A DNA stretch of 64,000 bases, taken from the NCBI GenBank assembly GCA_038503035.1, contig JAVSML010020808.1, positions 6,013 through 70,012 on the forward strand, given 5' to 3'. Origin of the DNA: Crocodylus rhombifer (Eukaryota > Chordata > Crocodylia > Crocodylidae). A program made the translations under genes and the position numbers. Below are positions 11,101 to 26,100 of the stretch, piece after piece (positions within the stretch are counted from its first letter, which is position 1; each line of letters starts with the position of its first letter). The notes under the pieces are model-generated. The model saw nothing but the letters and a program-made list of their open reading frames with translations. It was not told where the DNA came from and did not search any database.

Positions 11101-14100
11101 ACGCAGCGAAAGCTGGGATAAACATCATGACTTGTGATAATGATATTGAGCTACAGAAAATTGCACGTAATCATCCAAATGCGAGGTAAGTGTTGAAAAT
11201 AAATTTTAGGATTTTTCTTGCTGTGAGAATTTTAACTTTAGCTATGCTACCTATCTATTAGGAAGCAGGAAAAGTGTGTATTATTTTTAATAAAATGTAG
11301 CTATGCTAGTCTTAATCTAACCTTGTCTCTATTGCAGTATTTATCTAAAGATGCTACCACTTTTTTTGTAGAATTTTCTCTTGGTTTTGGCTTCCAAGCT
11401 TAGTAGGAGAAAATCACCCAGCTCAACCTTGGAGGGGAGGGGAAAGGAATACCAAGGAGGAGTGAAGACTGGAAGCCCAAGTTTCACTTAATGTTTCGGT
11501 AACTTTACTGTTAGCATTTTTGGCACCTGCTTTGTCGACCAAGCTGGTTTGCTTTGTGCAGCTTGAGTAGCTTTTCTTTCTTTCAGGACTTTCTTTACTT
11601 CCCTGGCTCCTAATGGCTTCAAGCAAAGTCTGGGTGACAAAAATTATCAACCAGTAAAACTACACATTTGTGGCCTCTACTTGGCACTTTGTATGATGCC
11701 ATTGCATAGCATATCCATGTTTACTGGAGAACTAAAAACAGGGAAGGCTTGCTTCCAGTCCCTCCTTTGTGCCACTTTGACCTAGAGGGTTTCAAAAGAG
11801 AAAGCAGATTTGGATATATACTTTAATTCATCTCTTAGATGGAATGTTATTAGTGCTACCCACATTAGATCTAGATGGAAATCAAACCTGTAGCAATGTT
11901 GGTTACTTCATCAATATTATCCTTCATCATTTTACCTTCAAAGCTAAAGACCTGCCATAGGCTGTATCTTGACTCCTTGGGCACCAGTCCTTGAAGTGAA
12001 TACTGCAATGCTTCACACTGGGTGAGGAGGTAGTATTGTATTTTACATTATCAGGGAGCATCAAGAAAAAGGTGCCATGACCTGGTTACTAAAGCCATTG
12101 AGATGAGGCAGGCCCTTTTCCCAAAAGACCCAAATACCATTTGGATACAAGTCTTATAAGCGGAACCAGGGACACAAGAAATAATTAGCAAAACTCTCTA
12201 AATATTTAAACTGTCTCTAGTACTTGCTTTCCACTCAGTTGTGGCCGTATGTGCAATTTAAAAATGCAACTGTATGGATTTAAACAAGTTCTGGGAGCCT
12301 GCTAATGGCAAAGCAGAGCAGCAGCAAGCTAGGAAGACTCAAAGTATCTGACTACAGTATTTCAGTTTCAGTGTCTGAGCTGATTTGGCTCTAAGTGCCA
12401 ATCCAGAAATCTTTGGAGGAAATAATTGGGACTCCTGCTGTAGTCCAATGGGAATGTTGTGCCTATTTGGATTCTGTTGATGAAGTGTCAAGCCGGCCCA
12501 AACCACTCATCCAGTCAAATACTGAGGAGCATTTCTTGGCTTTGCTTTTCTTCCTTTGTCCTTACCTACTGTCACACAAGCTTGACAGTGAGGAAGCTAT
12601 GGCTGGAGGAAGAAGGCTCAGACGTTTGTTGTAAATACTTAGTTTGTGCCTAGCTGCTTTAGGACAAATGTGTGTTTTAGCTCTCAGCTGCAGCCTCCAA
12701 GTTCATCTTGTCAAAGGACAGTAGCCATTTTCTAGAACTTGGTCTTTTCCTGGCTGGATCAAGTTTTGTAGCACAGGTGCCTAGAATTAAAAAATAAAAT
12801 ACAATCTGTGCGGGAGTGTGTGGACTTAAGCTAGCATCTAATGCAACTCAGCTTTAATGTGGGTGATTATGATAGTGAGACTACCATCTTGGATGGGCAT
12901 TTATTCACTTGGTTGCAAGTCTTTTAGGCTTATAGAAAACTTGAGGGCATACCCTGTGATCCTCTCTAATGAAGAGAGATGGGTGAAAGGCCAGTCTGCA
13001 TTTTTAGCTTGCCTCATTCCTACAGGGAAGGGGAAAGCCTTTGCTTTGAGGACTAGCTTCCATATTTATTGGCATCAAGAACAGAGTGACCGCACAGCAG
13101 CATTTTCTGCTGCAACATTGGCAGTAAAAGTCTCAATGAAGACATTTCCCAAATTTGAAACAAACAAGTAAAACAAAATCCTCTGCTTTGAGAAACAAAA
13201 GGAACTTTGTAAGTAGCTAGTGGGTATGTTAGAAGCTTTCATAAACTAGAAAGGCATGTTAGAGGATCATTCAGTTAGAGTAAAGCAGTTTGATGTCTGC
13301 TTTGTGTTGAGAGAACCATGCAGCACTTGCATGCATCCAAAATAAACTGCCATTTATATTTAGGCACTCGCTTAAATTCAGTTTCTAGGAAGAATCTCCT
13401 TTCAATTTGAGTCATTTCCATAGAACCTAAATCCAGATTATTACCATGTAGTTGTTTCCTTCTGGATTTCTTCTATTGCATTCCTTCACTTTTTTTTAAA
13501 AGAGCTTCTAAAACCAAATATTTCTTATTAAAAATAGGCTGTTAAAAAAAGAGATGAGAGCATATTATCTTGTAAATGTCTTGTTTGATGTATTTTCTCT
13601 TAAGTCCCAGATTTTGGATGTGCCTTGAATTCAAGGGTGTTGTGTTGTCAGAAGCATGGCTCTCTCTTTATTTTAATTTTTTTGGTGTCTGTAGACATCC
13701 TGGTTATTGCTGTTTTTCAGCAAATGGTGTATGTGCATGCACACATTTTGAAAACAAAACTAAATGTAAAAAAAACCCCTAAAAAAACTCAGACCCTTAA
13801 TCATAGGAAGGTAGGACTAGGAGGGATCTCCATGAGGTCATCTGGTTAAGCTTCTGCTCAGGGCAGGATAATCTGTCTAAACTATCCCAGTGAAGTGTCT
13901 GTCAAATCTCCTCCTCAAAATTTTCCAGGGATAGAAATTTCACACCCTGTTCAAGTAGTATATTCCAATGCTGACTACCATTATACCAAAATTCCTCCTA
14001 ATCGCCAACCAAAACTTCCTCTTCTGCATCTTAGTGCCCTTGCTCCTAGTCCTGTCACCTATGGCCACAGACAAAAGCCCATCTCAATCCTGTTCATAGT

Positions 14101-17100
14101 AGCTGAAGACTGTTATCCAGTCTGCCTTCAGTCTTCTCCAGACTAAACTCTCTAATCCTATTGGCTTTTCCTCGTAAGTCTTGCCTCCCAGGCCCCTAAT
14201 CACTTTTGTTGCTCTATGCTGAACACTTTCTAAACTGTCCATATCCTCCTGGAAGTGTGGGGCCAAAAACTGGACATGCCTCTCCAGGTGAGGTAACCCT
14301 ACTGCCCCTCCACCTCAGGGTCTATCCAGCCCTTTTCTGGATTTCAACCCTGCTTTCCGATGTCTTCAACTCCACTTAACTTGGTCGTCCACCCTTCCTT
14401 TCGTTTTAGTTTGTGCTTTCACTTTTTTGTAAGTATTGCTATTCTTCTACAGTTCAAGCTCCTTGCGCTCTGCAAGTAAGAATCTAGCACAGAAAATTGT
14501 ATCTTAACTGCTCTTAAGGGGTTGCAAAATTACTTGTTACTTGCAAGAGAGAGATTCTCTTTCTTCCAGTTGGAGGGGAAACCTTTTTGAAGAATTAATT
14601 TTCTCAAATGTTGATGGGTTTTTTCTATGTCTTCCAGGCATTATTTTTAAAACAATATGTTGTTTAATGTTCTGTTGCCTCTTTGGGAAGTCTTCACTTC
14701 CTGTTAAAGTAGTTTGACTGAAAGAATCCAAGGGCAGTTAATTATGCTCAGTGTGCATCTTTGAAACCTAGAGTCAGGGCAAGGATAAGTAGTGTTATGT
14801 GCCTTTAAAAACCTGAGATTAGTGAGGGGACTGCAAGTCCAAGATTTCACAAGCCAGCTAAGACCCAGAAATGAGAATCCTGCATGGTATTTTCATAAAA
14901 GAAATTGCAAGGAGATTTTATCTTTTCAAGTGAAAACAGCTAGCACTTTATATATTACATTGTCATGGAAACTCAGCTGAGGAGTTTGGTATATGTAGTC
15001 CTAAATATTTTCAGATTAACATCTGTCCTACTATGACTGTAGGATGTAAAATGTACTGGTATGGTTTTGGAGTTCTTGCAGGATAAATTCAAAGGTTATT
15101 GGGGTTTCTTTTTTTTTTTTTTTAATAGGAATGTTATTAGTGTTTCCTTATGGTATTACAAATGTTGCTAAATACATTAAATATTTTGTTAAACAGTTCT
15201 TTAACTTTTTTAATTCCCTTGAAACGCTTCTAATGAGTTAGGAAATAAACCTGGCCAAAGGAAATGACAAATTGATATCAAGATGCAGGATAATAAGGGC
15301 ATCCTTTAAAGAAATAGGAATGATTTGCCTCTTCATGCATACTCCTCTAAATTGTCTATTGTAAATATTTTCAGTTTGGGAATTTTCTTAGGCAGGGATT
15401 AATAATGAAAATCTAAGAAGCTACTGTTAACCCTGAACTTAAGATAAATTAATGGATCATACCCTAGTACAGTGGTCACCAACCAGTGGATCTTGATCCA
15501 CCAGGAAGTCTTGGAGCCTCTTGGAGTCCAATCTGAGGCTTGGAAGGAGGGCAGGGTGCCCACATGCATGCCCCAGCCTAGCAGATCAATCCATGGGGGG
15601 GTGGGGGGACTAGATAGAAGCCCTTGCAGTGAGGGACAGTGCTGCAGGAACAGGGCTAAGTTGAGTGGGGCCCCTGTCAGGTGGGACTTACCTGCTGGAG
15701 AGGCATGCCCCCAAATAATTTTTTCTCCCTCTGTCTGAATCTGCCCCTGTTTCTCCCTCCCCCAACCAAATTCCCCTGCTGGGGGGAGTGGCAGCAGTGC
15801 ACAGTAGATCTTGGGTTACTTTTAAATGCCAAAGGTGATCTGCTTAAAGGTTGGAGGACCACTGCCCTGGTATTACCTCAAAGATTTCAACCTACACCTC
15901 TGTTTTTAAAGGATCAAGTACCATAGAGGGTTCAATCAACATATAACCAATATAGGGAGATATAGATACCAAGATACTGGTTTGTTTTTTTTGCTTAGGA
16001 AGTGACCACCTTTCTGTAGTCCTCAACCTTTAAGAGAGCTTGGTATTCCCCCAGGCCTTATTAATGATAGAACCTGTATTTGTCAATAGAAAATTGAAAT
16101 GGGACACCTATCTAGCCAAAAAGGTGACTGATAAATTTCATGTGGAAGATTTCAGTATTTTAAGAAACTTGGTAATATAGCCCAAATACCAGAGGATATT
16201 TTTCAAATCATTTTACTTTTTCCATGGAACAAATAAATAGTAAACAAGGGTGTAATATACCTGTTGTTGATGCAACTAAGTATCAGGTAACAAATGATGA
16301 AATGAATAATCTCCTCAAAGTATAATGGAAGAACAAACCCCCAGGCCCAGGTAGAATACCAGTGGAAGTTTTATATTGATAATATCTAATGGTAGACTCT
16401 GGTCTTGGAAAAATAGTATAACTCTGAGTGAGCTGGACCAAATCCTAGATTCCTGAAAAGGGGGTACCATCATACCCTTTTTCAAGAAAGTGCTAAAAGA
16501 TGAGCCAGAATCTTATTGCCCCATAAGTTTAATAGAAGTTTCAGCTAAAATCTTTGGGTGTCACTTGTTTATACCATCTCATAGCATGGGTAAAAAGAGA
16601 AAACTTATATGAACATCAGACTGGATTTAGGGATGGATATTCCACTAAAATGTCTCAAACTGAAGGGTAAATACAATACTGATTTGTGCATTTGCATATA
16701 TTTAACGTATGTTATATTTGTTGATCTGTCAAGAGCTTTTGACACTATAGATGGAAGTAAACTTTGAGAGAAGCTGTTAAATTATGGGACTGACCCTTCT
16801 CCCTTGCATCTGCTGATTTAGAATATCATAAAGGTATATGTGCCCAAGTTAGGTGGGGTCTGAGGGGTGAGCTTGCACAACAGAAATTTCAGACAAAAAG
16901 TGGTTAGATAAGGATGTATTTTGGCCCCCTTGCTATTTAACTTTTAATGCAACTGCTATTATCAGAAACATAGGATGCTTATTTTCATCCCCCAAAATTT
17001 ACCAGCAACCCCAATCCCTATTTTAATGTATGCAGAATGACTGTCATACTCTCAAGAACTCCCATCAGCTTACAGAGTGCAGTTTAAAACTTTTGAGCAT

Positions 17101-20100
17101 CTTTGTGGACAGAAGGAAGATGAATGATGATAAATCCAAAATAATGCTTTGGGGAAGCTGTCTAAAATACCTGTGGAACACAGAGGGGAATCGAACTCGA
17201 AGTTGTTAAAACCTTTACAGCTTTTCAATCATGGAAACGCCACATTCAGTCAGTTAAAAGTAAGGCAGCCCAATTGGCAGTGGCTATAAAGACATTTTTG
17301 AGACCACAGCAGGACTATCACTCCTAAGCTCCCATATTAGCGCATAAAACCAAAATTGTGCGCCAGATCCTGTATGGGGCTATGCTGTTAGTAATGATGT
17401 AGGCATACTTCAGAAATAAGGGTGGGTGGGTTGGCTGGTTGGTTCGTTCTCAGGGTTCTTCTGGGTCTTCCTTGTTCCACTCCCACAGCTCTCTTGATTT
17501 AGAGACAGGATCAGTCTCCATTTTAACTAATATTATTAGAATGGTGGGATTTGGGTTTAAAATCCTGCCTCTTCTACTGTCTGACTTGCTGGAATTGTGC
17601 CATATAGAAAACGTCAGTAATCCCCTTTCTCTTCAGTCTCCCCAACCAAGCTTTTCTTTCCCACACTTCTGCATTTTCCAGGATGGGACATTGTCAAAGA
17701 CAATGAAAGACTTTTCTCCCCCGTAGAAAAGGTCTGGATTTCCAGAGGTTTTGAGAGTTTGCCAGGCAGAAAGCCCTTGCCACTGCAAAAATCAATTTGT
17801 ATTGCCCCTCTATAGTCTTTTGAAATTAGATTGGAGAGTAGAAAAGTATTTATAGCTGGATCTCAACAATAAATGGCAAACCTCCTTTGACTAGACTCGG
17901 GACCAAACAGATGCCCACAGCTGTTTTGTCTGGACATGGACTTTCCATTCCAAGGGCTAAAATGTTGCCCCATCCTGTCTAAGAGTTTTGGAAGATGCTA
18001 TTCATTATGTCTTGGAATGTCTTCCAGCAAACAGATTGATATTTAGTAAACAGTCTTGCAATTTTTGCTTACAAGACTGAAGCAATCAGAGCTAAACATC
18101 TTTTACTGTTGATATGACAGATTAAACTTTATCACTGTTTGTTTGTTTGTTTGTTTGTTTGTTTTACTGTTAATTGTGGACCTATGCCCAACATTTTTAT
18201 AGATTCATGATCTGATTTATCACCATATTTGTACTTAAGTTAATTTTAGGAGTAGGAATAATGGTTGGCCTTTTTATAATATTTGCATTTCTTTTTTTGT
18301 TTAAATTTATATTATGGTTGTATGTCCATTTTGTGTTTGTTTTTCGGGAGCACTGCTTTCAGCCAGAATCCTTAATAAATTGAGCTGAATTCTTTGACAG
18401 CTGTTAAATTATCATATCTGTAATAGATGTGAGCATTCACAGCCAGGAACTGACCTTTCCATATGGATGTGTAGCTTGCTAGTTACCAATGCCTTTATCT
18501 CCAGGTATGATTGCTATAATGTCCCTTACATTATGCATTTAACTTTACCACTTGACTCTCAAAAGGTGGTAGCTAGTAGCATCTCACTGGGATTGAAAAA
18601 TGGTACAAACAATATCAGTGAAAGAAATAACTAATAGAAAAGGGATTCATGGCAGTTGTCATTTGACTCCTATCTTGGGTTGGATGGGCCTCCTGGGATT
18701 TCAGCCCTGAATAACCCAAAATAAGTCCCATGTGGGGGGTTATCCTAAATAACCTTGTGCCCATGTTTGAAGGATGTCTTTCCAAATGCTCAAACTACAT
18801 GCATTAAAGCAGAACAGATGATCCACTTGACTAAGGAGATTCAGTACGTCATCAAACCACAGAGACTTAACAGCCCCATGAGGACAAGGTCTGATGAATT
18901 GGTTGTCCAGTTAGGGAAAGTCTGTCTTCAAACGATCACTTTACCCAGGCAACCAGTAGGCAGCAGGAAGTGGAACAGAATTCTCTCCTTATGCTCTTCT
19001 TACACCTGCCAGTGGAGCTAGGAGGCATGTGGAGAGGGTGCTCAATGTACATCAGACTGTTATAGCCAAAACTGATATGGAAGAATACATCCAGCCAGGC
19101 CAGTCCAAAGGGAGTCCCAGTGCACACCTCCAAACAGCAAGGGAGAAAACATTCTAGCTATCATTTAAAGAGCAGCTTGTAAGCAGCCATACTTTTTATT
19201 AGATGGTAACACTTTCTTTTATTACAGCACCCAACAGAGTCTTGGTTGCTACATTTCGAAATCCCTTATCCTTGTTGGCTCCATGTTTTAGCCCCTAATT
19301 GCTAGTTTTTTCTCTATACAGGATTTTTTTATTAGGTTCACTTGATTCATCCATCGATGGAGTTGGAGTACTGACAGCATAATCAACATACTTCTGACAG
19401 TCTTCAGGCTGCACATATGCTGATGATGATGTAAACCAACTGTGCCCCAATCATCTTCCCCTTCTCTTAGGCTCTTACTACACATTGCCACAGAAGACAT
19501 TAATGGAGTTGAAGAGATGAGTATGAAGTTTGGCACCACACTGAAGAACTGTAGGCATCTCATGGAACTTGCTAAGGAGCTTGAAGTCCAAATAGTTGGT
19601 GTTAAGTGAGTAGCTCTCCTCTTCTTTTTCTGTTAAGTGTAACATTAAATGCTCAAACAAATATAAGACTGATTTATTTACTTTCTGGTGTATGCTGACC
19701 TTTTTCCTTTTTACAGGAAGTAATAAAAAAGCAATTTGTATAATTTTGAGAGTTTTTGTCAAATAGTTATCCCCTCCAACCAGTATGAAAAAGAAATGGT
19801 TATCTTAGAGCCAATGTTACAACACTGGGAATATCAAAATCCCCTGTCATGGCCAGAAATTGCCCAGTGTGGGTTTCTTATCGATCTTCCCCAGCCATTC
19901 TCTTGTTTTCCCAGCCAGTTTTCTATGTTCAGTTTTGCATATAGAAATAGGCTGAACTACCAAAAAGCTGTAATATGTTTGGGGAAAACTCTCACTTGTT
20001 GGGTGAGGCAAGGCTGTAAGATATATATTTAACTCGGATTTGCACTGATGTTTATCCTAGTCACTCTTAGTAGTAGAGATCATGTAACTTTTTTAGTTCT

Positions 20101-23100
20101 GACCTGTAGATGGCAGAAGGTTTCCTTGAAGCATTTTAGGTCTTAAGATCTGAATGATTTGTGATTCTTCAAACTGAAATAAGTTGGATACATAAAGGAT
20201 AAGCAAAGATTGTGTCCCTTCATCTGCCAAAGATGTGTAGAAAGCACTAATGAAAATCAAATGTTTCAAAAAAACCATGTAGAAGAAAAGTTGTTGTTTT
20301 TGTCATCAGGATGAATAACGTGATTTTGCCTCTCCTCCTTCTGCCCCCCTCTCCTACCTAATAAATACAACTTTACTTAAATTGAATACTTTTTCTTTTG
20401 CTGTAATTGAAATTCACAACTTGTTAAGGGTATTACCATCTGGTTACAAAATATAAATTATTCAAACAATACTCCTTTTAAGGAAAATCAGATTGCTGAA
20501 CTACTGCAAGTCACTGGCTAAGCAACTAAAACAAACTGAAGTGCTAAGCTGCGTTTGTGATGTCAGTAGTCACCTCTTGCAGATGAAGAGATTGTTTGTT
20601 TGACTTGTTTGTTCAAAGAAAAAAAAAAAGAAGATTGAAAAAAGCATTTTTGTATAGGCAAATAAAAATAAATGCCAAAATGACAATCTGCTAATTCTAA
20701 AAGCTTGAAGAGCATCCTGAACAAAAACTTAGCTGTTCAATTTACTAACTGTAGGTACTTCCTTTTGTTTTAATAATCTGTTTAGCATAGTCCAATTAAG
20801 TTTTTAATAACTTGTTTTTCTCCCCCCAATTCATCACTTGTTAAGAGAGTTTAATTGCACAAAAATAGTGGGAGTTTTTTGTTTTTTATTTGGATGCATA
20901 CTGTCAATCTTTGTATTCCAAATGCATTTCAAATACCACGCAGTTAATTTAATAAATAAGAAATGTTGTTGGTCAGTTAGCTTTATGTATACATTACCAT
21001 ATTTAACTATACAGTAAGTGGAGAATAATATCAGTACAGGATTGGTCTACAGTATTTAAAATGCTCTGTCTATTTTAGTTCTGATTTTTACATTTTCTAC
21101 ACTGTTCCTCTTGCCTACCACTAGGTGGTTATAAATCTTCAAGGACTTGATACAAAACCTTCCACCTCCTGGTTGCAGCTTTAGTTCTAACCCAACTTAA
21201 CTAGAAGCTACTATCAGATGACTCTTTTGTAACTGACTATTACTTGATACTTATTTAAAGTGCTTTTTCTGGAGTACAAAAGCATTATACAATGGTGTGA
21301 AATATTAAATGCTTGCCTGTCTAAGGGCACAGACAGCACTTCAGCTGTACATTTTTAATTGACAGATTCATGAACAGTAAATAGCAAGGTTATTCTTTGG
21401 AGCTCTAGGTGTCTTGACTCTCCATTAAGATTTTAAGAGTCCACAGAAAGAGTTCATTAAAGAGTTTTAAAAACTATTTTGAGAGTTGTTAAACTGGTGT
21501 ATATTTGTTTTGTTATGGGTAAAACTTTTAAAGTATAAGGAAAATGCATCGGTGTGCTGCCTGAACTGTTTGCATAGCCATAAGTCTCTCGTGTGCCTCT
21601 TAAAGTCGGTCATCTATGCATGGACCTTTTAGATGTCTCTACTTGTTTAGAGAAATGGCCTGTGTAGTACTGATGTCAGGTTTTCCATGCACTTACGTTT
21701 TTTTCTTTTTCAGATTTCATGTTTCTAACTCTTGCAAGGAACCTCAAGTGTATCTACATGCTATAGCTGATGCTCGGTGTGTGTTTGACATGGCTGTAAG
21801 TAGCTATATTTGTACATATTATAAATGTTGGAGCCAGCAAAGATTATAAAAAAAAAAAAAAATAAAATAAAAAATAAAAAAAACCCAAACAAACCAGTAT
21901 TTCTACTACTGTGGTTCTAGAAGTCTTGGTCACCCACCAGAAGTCACTTATGTAAACACCGTACACAGAAAAGGACTGTCCCTGCCCAGAGCTGCTAGTC
22001 TGAAGAGAATAGAAAAGATAATTGTTATAAACGGACCTACCTTTCAATTAAGGAATGATAATACGAAACTATAGATCTTAAATATGTGATTGAAACAAAT
22101 CAAAAGGTCTTTTAGAGCAGATTTTAGATTACATTTTTAAAAGCCAACCGCTCTTTTTAAAAAAAAAAAAAAAAAATCTGGATTCACTCTTAACAGAACA
22201 TTTACCTTTTATTACAAATACAATAAAAGCTTTGTTCAGCAACCATGGGGAATGGAGGGTGCCAGATAACAAAATATCCTGGTTAATTGAGAGGCCCAAA
22301 TAAGAAGTCTTTGCCTGTTTGGGCTGCTGCTGCTTTTCCCACGGCATTGCCAACCCTCCCGCAGGCCCCCATGCAGGCTGCTATGCCCTGGGCCGTGGGG
22401 GCTTAGAGAAACCAGAAGTGCCATGGTGGGCACTTCTGGTTTCACTTTGCAAGACGGCATGCTGGTTAATAGAACATGCTGGCTTGTAAGGTGCCAGTTA
22501 ACGGAGCTTTTACTATACATATTTTAAAATAAAAGGCTTTAAAATGCTAGACCATAGCTCGGGTACTGTAGTCTTCATGCAATGATATTGCTACCAATTG
22601 GAAAGTAAAGTGCGCAAGGAAAGCAATTATGTACAAAGTATTGATGATGTATCAGGGCTTTTGGAAGGAGGAGACAAATGTGAACTCTTCCCTTGGGAAA
22701 GAGGAACTCTGGATCTAGGCCGGGGCGGCCAACCAGTGGCTGGAGCCACATGCAACTCTTCAGAAGTTAATGAGTCTCCTAAATCTTTGCACAAGCATAT
22801 GGTGACCACATACATATACATATATAATCATTACATATTACTGTGACTCTTTGGCAATGTACATTGCTAAATTCTGGCCCCTTCTCAGGCTCAGGTTGGC
22901 TATCCCAATCTAGACATCCAACAGTCGTTCTGCTGTCAGAATACAGTCAGTACAGCAGTGCTTCCCAAACTTTGTCAGCATGACCTCTCACTCCCAACCT
23001 ACAGCTTCCCCACACCCATGACTATCCACTGTTGTGACCCCATTTGGGGTCATGACCCACAGTTAAGGGACTGCTGCAGTACAAGCTGTTAAGGTAGCTG

Positions 23101-26100
23101 GTGCTTCTGCATGATTCCATAGAAATAAAGTATGGCAAAACCATTCCAACTTTACCCCTGCTTACTACTTACTCCAGAATTAAAACGAGGGAGATTTGGT
23201 TAATTCATAAATGCTCATACAGATGTAATGTTTAGATTTGTAGCCACTACTGTGGGCTCCCACAAATGCATTTAAACTATTAAATGTTGTTTGTCCATCA
23301 GCTCACTTGCATCAACCTTAATTTTTTGATAGTGTTACACGTGTTGTTTTTAGGTGTAGATTCTTTGGGGGGTGAAATTATTTAGTAAGAGCATATTGTT
23401 CTGTAGTAAAGAAAAATCTAAAGTAATTGCCTTTAAAGAATTGTATGTTTCTTATGAATGGAAGACTGTACAAGTGCCTATAAAGTGTAAAAGCTATACT
23501 ACTACCTTTTTAGGAAGAATTTGGTTTTAAGATGAACATATTGGACATTGGTGGAAGCTTCACAGGTTCAGAGCTTCAGCTGAAAGAGGTATGCATTGCA
23601 AAGACGTGTAACTAGCTTGCCCTATTTGTTAGTCTTTCTATTGATACTAATATCTGAAACCTGTACTATCACATCAGACCAGTAAGCAGATAAAAATGGG
23701 GATTGATAGGACTTTATGCCATAGTTGCAGCCATAAGGGACTAATTTAGGAACTAACCAGAAGTAGCACAAACCTAATAATCCTGCTAGCTTCATAATTC
23801 CAGTACAGATAATATTATATCACCCCTTGGTATTAAGAATTAGCAAATGGGAAGAAAAGTAACCAGTCTGAATTGCCACCACCTGCACACCAAACAAAGG
23901 CCTCTCTGGTACCCTTGTCACCTAAATTTGTTAATACTATCATGAGCTTTTTGGATCTTTTCTTGTTGAGGCAATTCTACCTTTTAACGTACTTATATTT
24001 TGTTGAATATTAGTTTCATAGTTTCTAGGGTTGGAAAGGACCTGAGTAGATCATCTAGTCTGACCCCCTGCCATGGCAGGAAAGAGTACTGGGGTCAAAC
24101 AACCCCAGCAAGGTATTGATCTAACCTCCTCTTAAAACCCCCAGGTTAGGAGCCAGCATTACTTCTCTTGGAAGTTGGTTCCAAATCCTAGCTGCCCTGA
24201 TTTGTGAAGTAGCGCCTCCCTGATACCTAGCCTAAACCTACCCTCAGCCAGCTTGTGACCATTATTCCTGGTCACTCCTGGCAGTGCTTGGGGGAACAGT
24301 GACTCCCAATGCCTGATGATCCCCCCCCTGACTAGTTTATAACAGGCCACTAGATCCCACCCCCTGCCCCAGCCTTCTCTTGTGGAGGCTGAACAGGTTC
24401 AGGTCCCGTAGCCTCTCCTCATAGGGCCTGCCCTGCTGTCCCCTGATCATGCAAGTGGCCCTCCTCTGGACCCTCTCCATGTTGTCCACATCCCTCTTGA
24501 AGTGCGGTGCCCAGAACTGGATGCAGTACTCCAACTGCAGCCTGGCCAGTGTCACATAGAGGGGGAGGATCACCTCTTTGGACCTGCTCAAGATGCATCT
24601 GTGGATGCATGACAAGGTGCGGTTGGCCTTCCTAACTGCCTCCCCACACTGCTGGCCCATGTTCATCTTGGAGTCAATAATGACTCCAAGATCCTCTTCT
24701 GCCTCTGTGGTGACAAGAAGGGAGTTCCCTAACCTGTAGGTATGGTGCCGGTAGTTCCTCCCCAGGTGCATCACTTTGCACTTGTTGGTGTTGAATCTCA
24801 TCCTAGTCTCATCCGCCCACCCTTGTAACCTGTCTAGGTCCGATTTTGAAGTCTGTCGCAGCCTTCCAGTGTGCCCACATCTTAGTGTCATCAGCAAATT
24901 TGAACAGGGTGCTTTTTACCCCCTCGTCCAAGTCACTGATGAAAATGTTGAACAGTGCGGGCCCGAGGACCGAGCCCTGCGGAACCCCACTGCTCACATC
25001 CTTCCAGGTTGAGAAGGACCTATCTGCTACCGGTATTGACCAACTTCTGCAGCATTAGTGTCTTCAGTGTTTTAGTGTGGACTTGTGGTTGACAGCATGT
25101 CACTTACCTATTGTAAGGGCTAGATTAATACTAGGTGAATTCAGTGAACAACTCAATTTCTTTCCTAAGCTGCAGAACTGAAGGGATTTGGCCAAAAATG
25201 TTTGTTTAACTTGGTGGGGGAAGGGAGAGTGACACTTCTGCCTTTATAGGTTTGCAAATAGTTTTATATCTAGTGCTGTATTGGAACAATTTTGAAGTTG
25301 CTGGCTGGGAACTTCTGATGGGAGCTGTGGCCAATTGTCAACCCTGTATCCTTCACAAAAACAAAAATAAAAGAGCTGACTTCAATCCCCCTAGGTTAAT
25401 CGTGTCATCAGTCCATTGCTGGTTGACTACTTTCCTGAAGAATCTGGTGTGAATGTGATTGCTGAGCCTGGATGTTACTATGTTTCTTCTGCATTTACTC
25501 TAGCAGTTAATATAATTGCAAAGAAGGCTGTGGAATACGATAAACATCTTTCCTCTGGAAGTAAGAAACACTTGTTTTGTTATGTTTTAAGAATTGATAC
25601 AAGAAAGTTTCTCTTGAGTAGATCATCTTTTTCCTGAAAACACTGAGATTAGTGGAGTTTGAACAAATGGTCACTTCTGGAGTCTTGATTCATATTTGGG
25701 GTTCTGCCAAGTGTGCATCTGATTTTCTCCTGCATGTTTTAGTATTTCTTTCTCACCAGTTACCAGATATGACTTTGGTTTTCAGAAACCCTCACAGCAT
25801 ATAATTAAAATCATATTAGGGGCAGTTGGGGGAAGGGAACAAACACAGTGGAGCTATTATTGTCCCTCTGGTATTAAAGACAAACTTCTAAGTCATTTTG
25901 AGAAACGACTGAAATATTAAGTAATACCGAATTTAACAGCAAGTCTAGCCTCTAGCAGCAGAGTTGAATTGCTGGTCTAATCTTACAGTGGCACTTTCCT
26001 CCCACAACATTTTGATCCAGTGTATAGTCTACCTACAACTAGTGGGGGGAGAATCCTCCTTTGCAAGTCAGCTTTTTAACATATAAGCACTTTTATTCTT

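Noticed and set aside
23514..23588. Possible pseudogene status of AZIN1 because of altered active-site residues
   Set aside because: All ten exons are in frame with canonical splice sites, and loss of PLP residues is expected for AZIN1.
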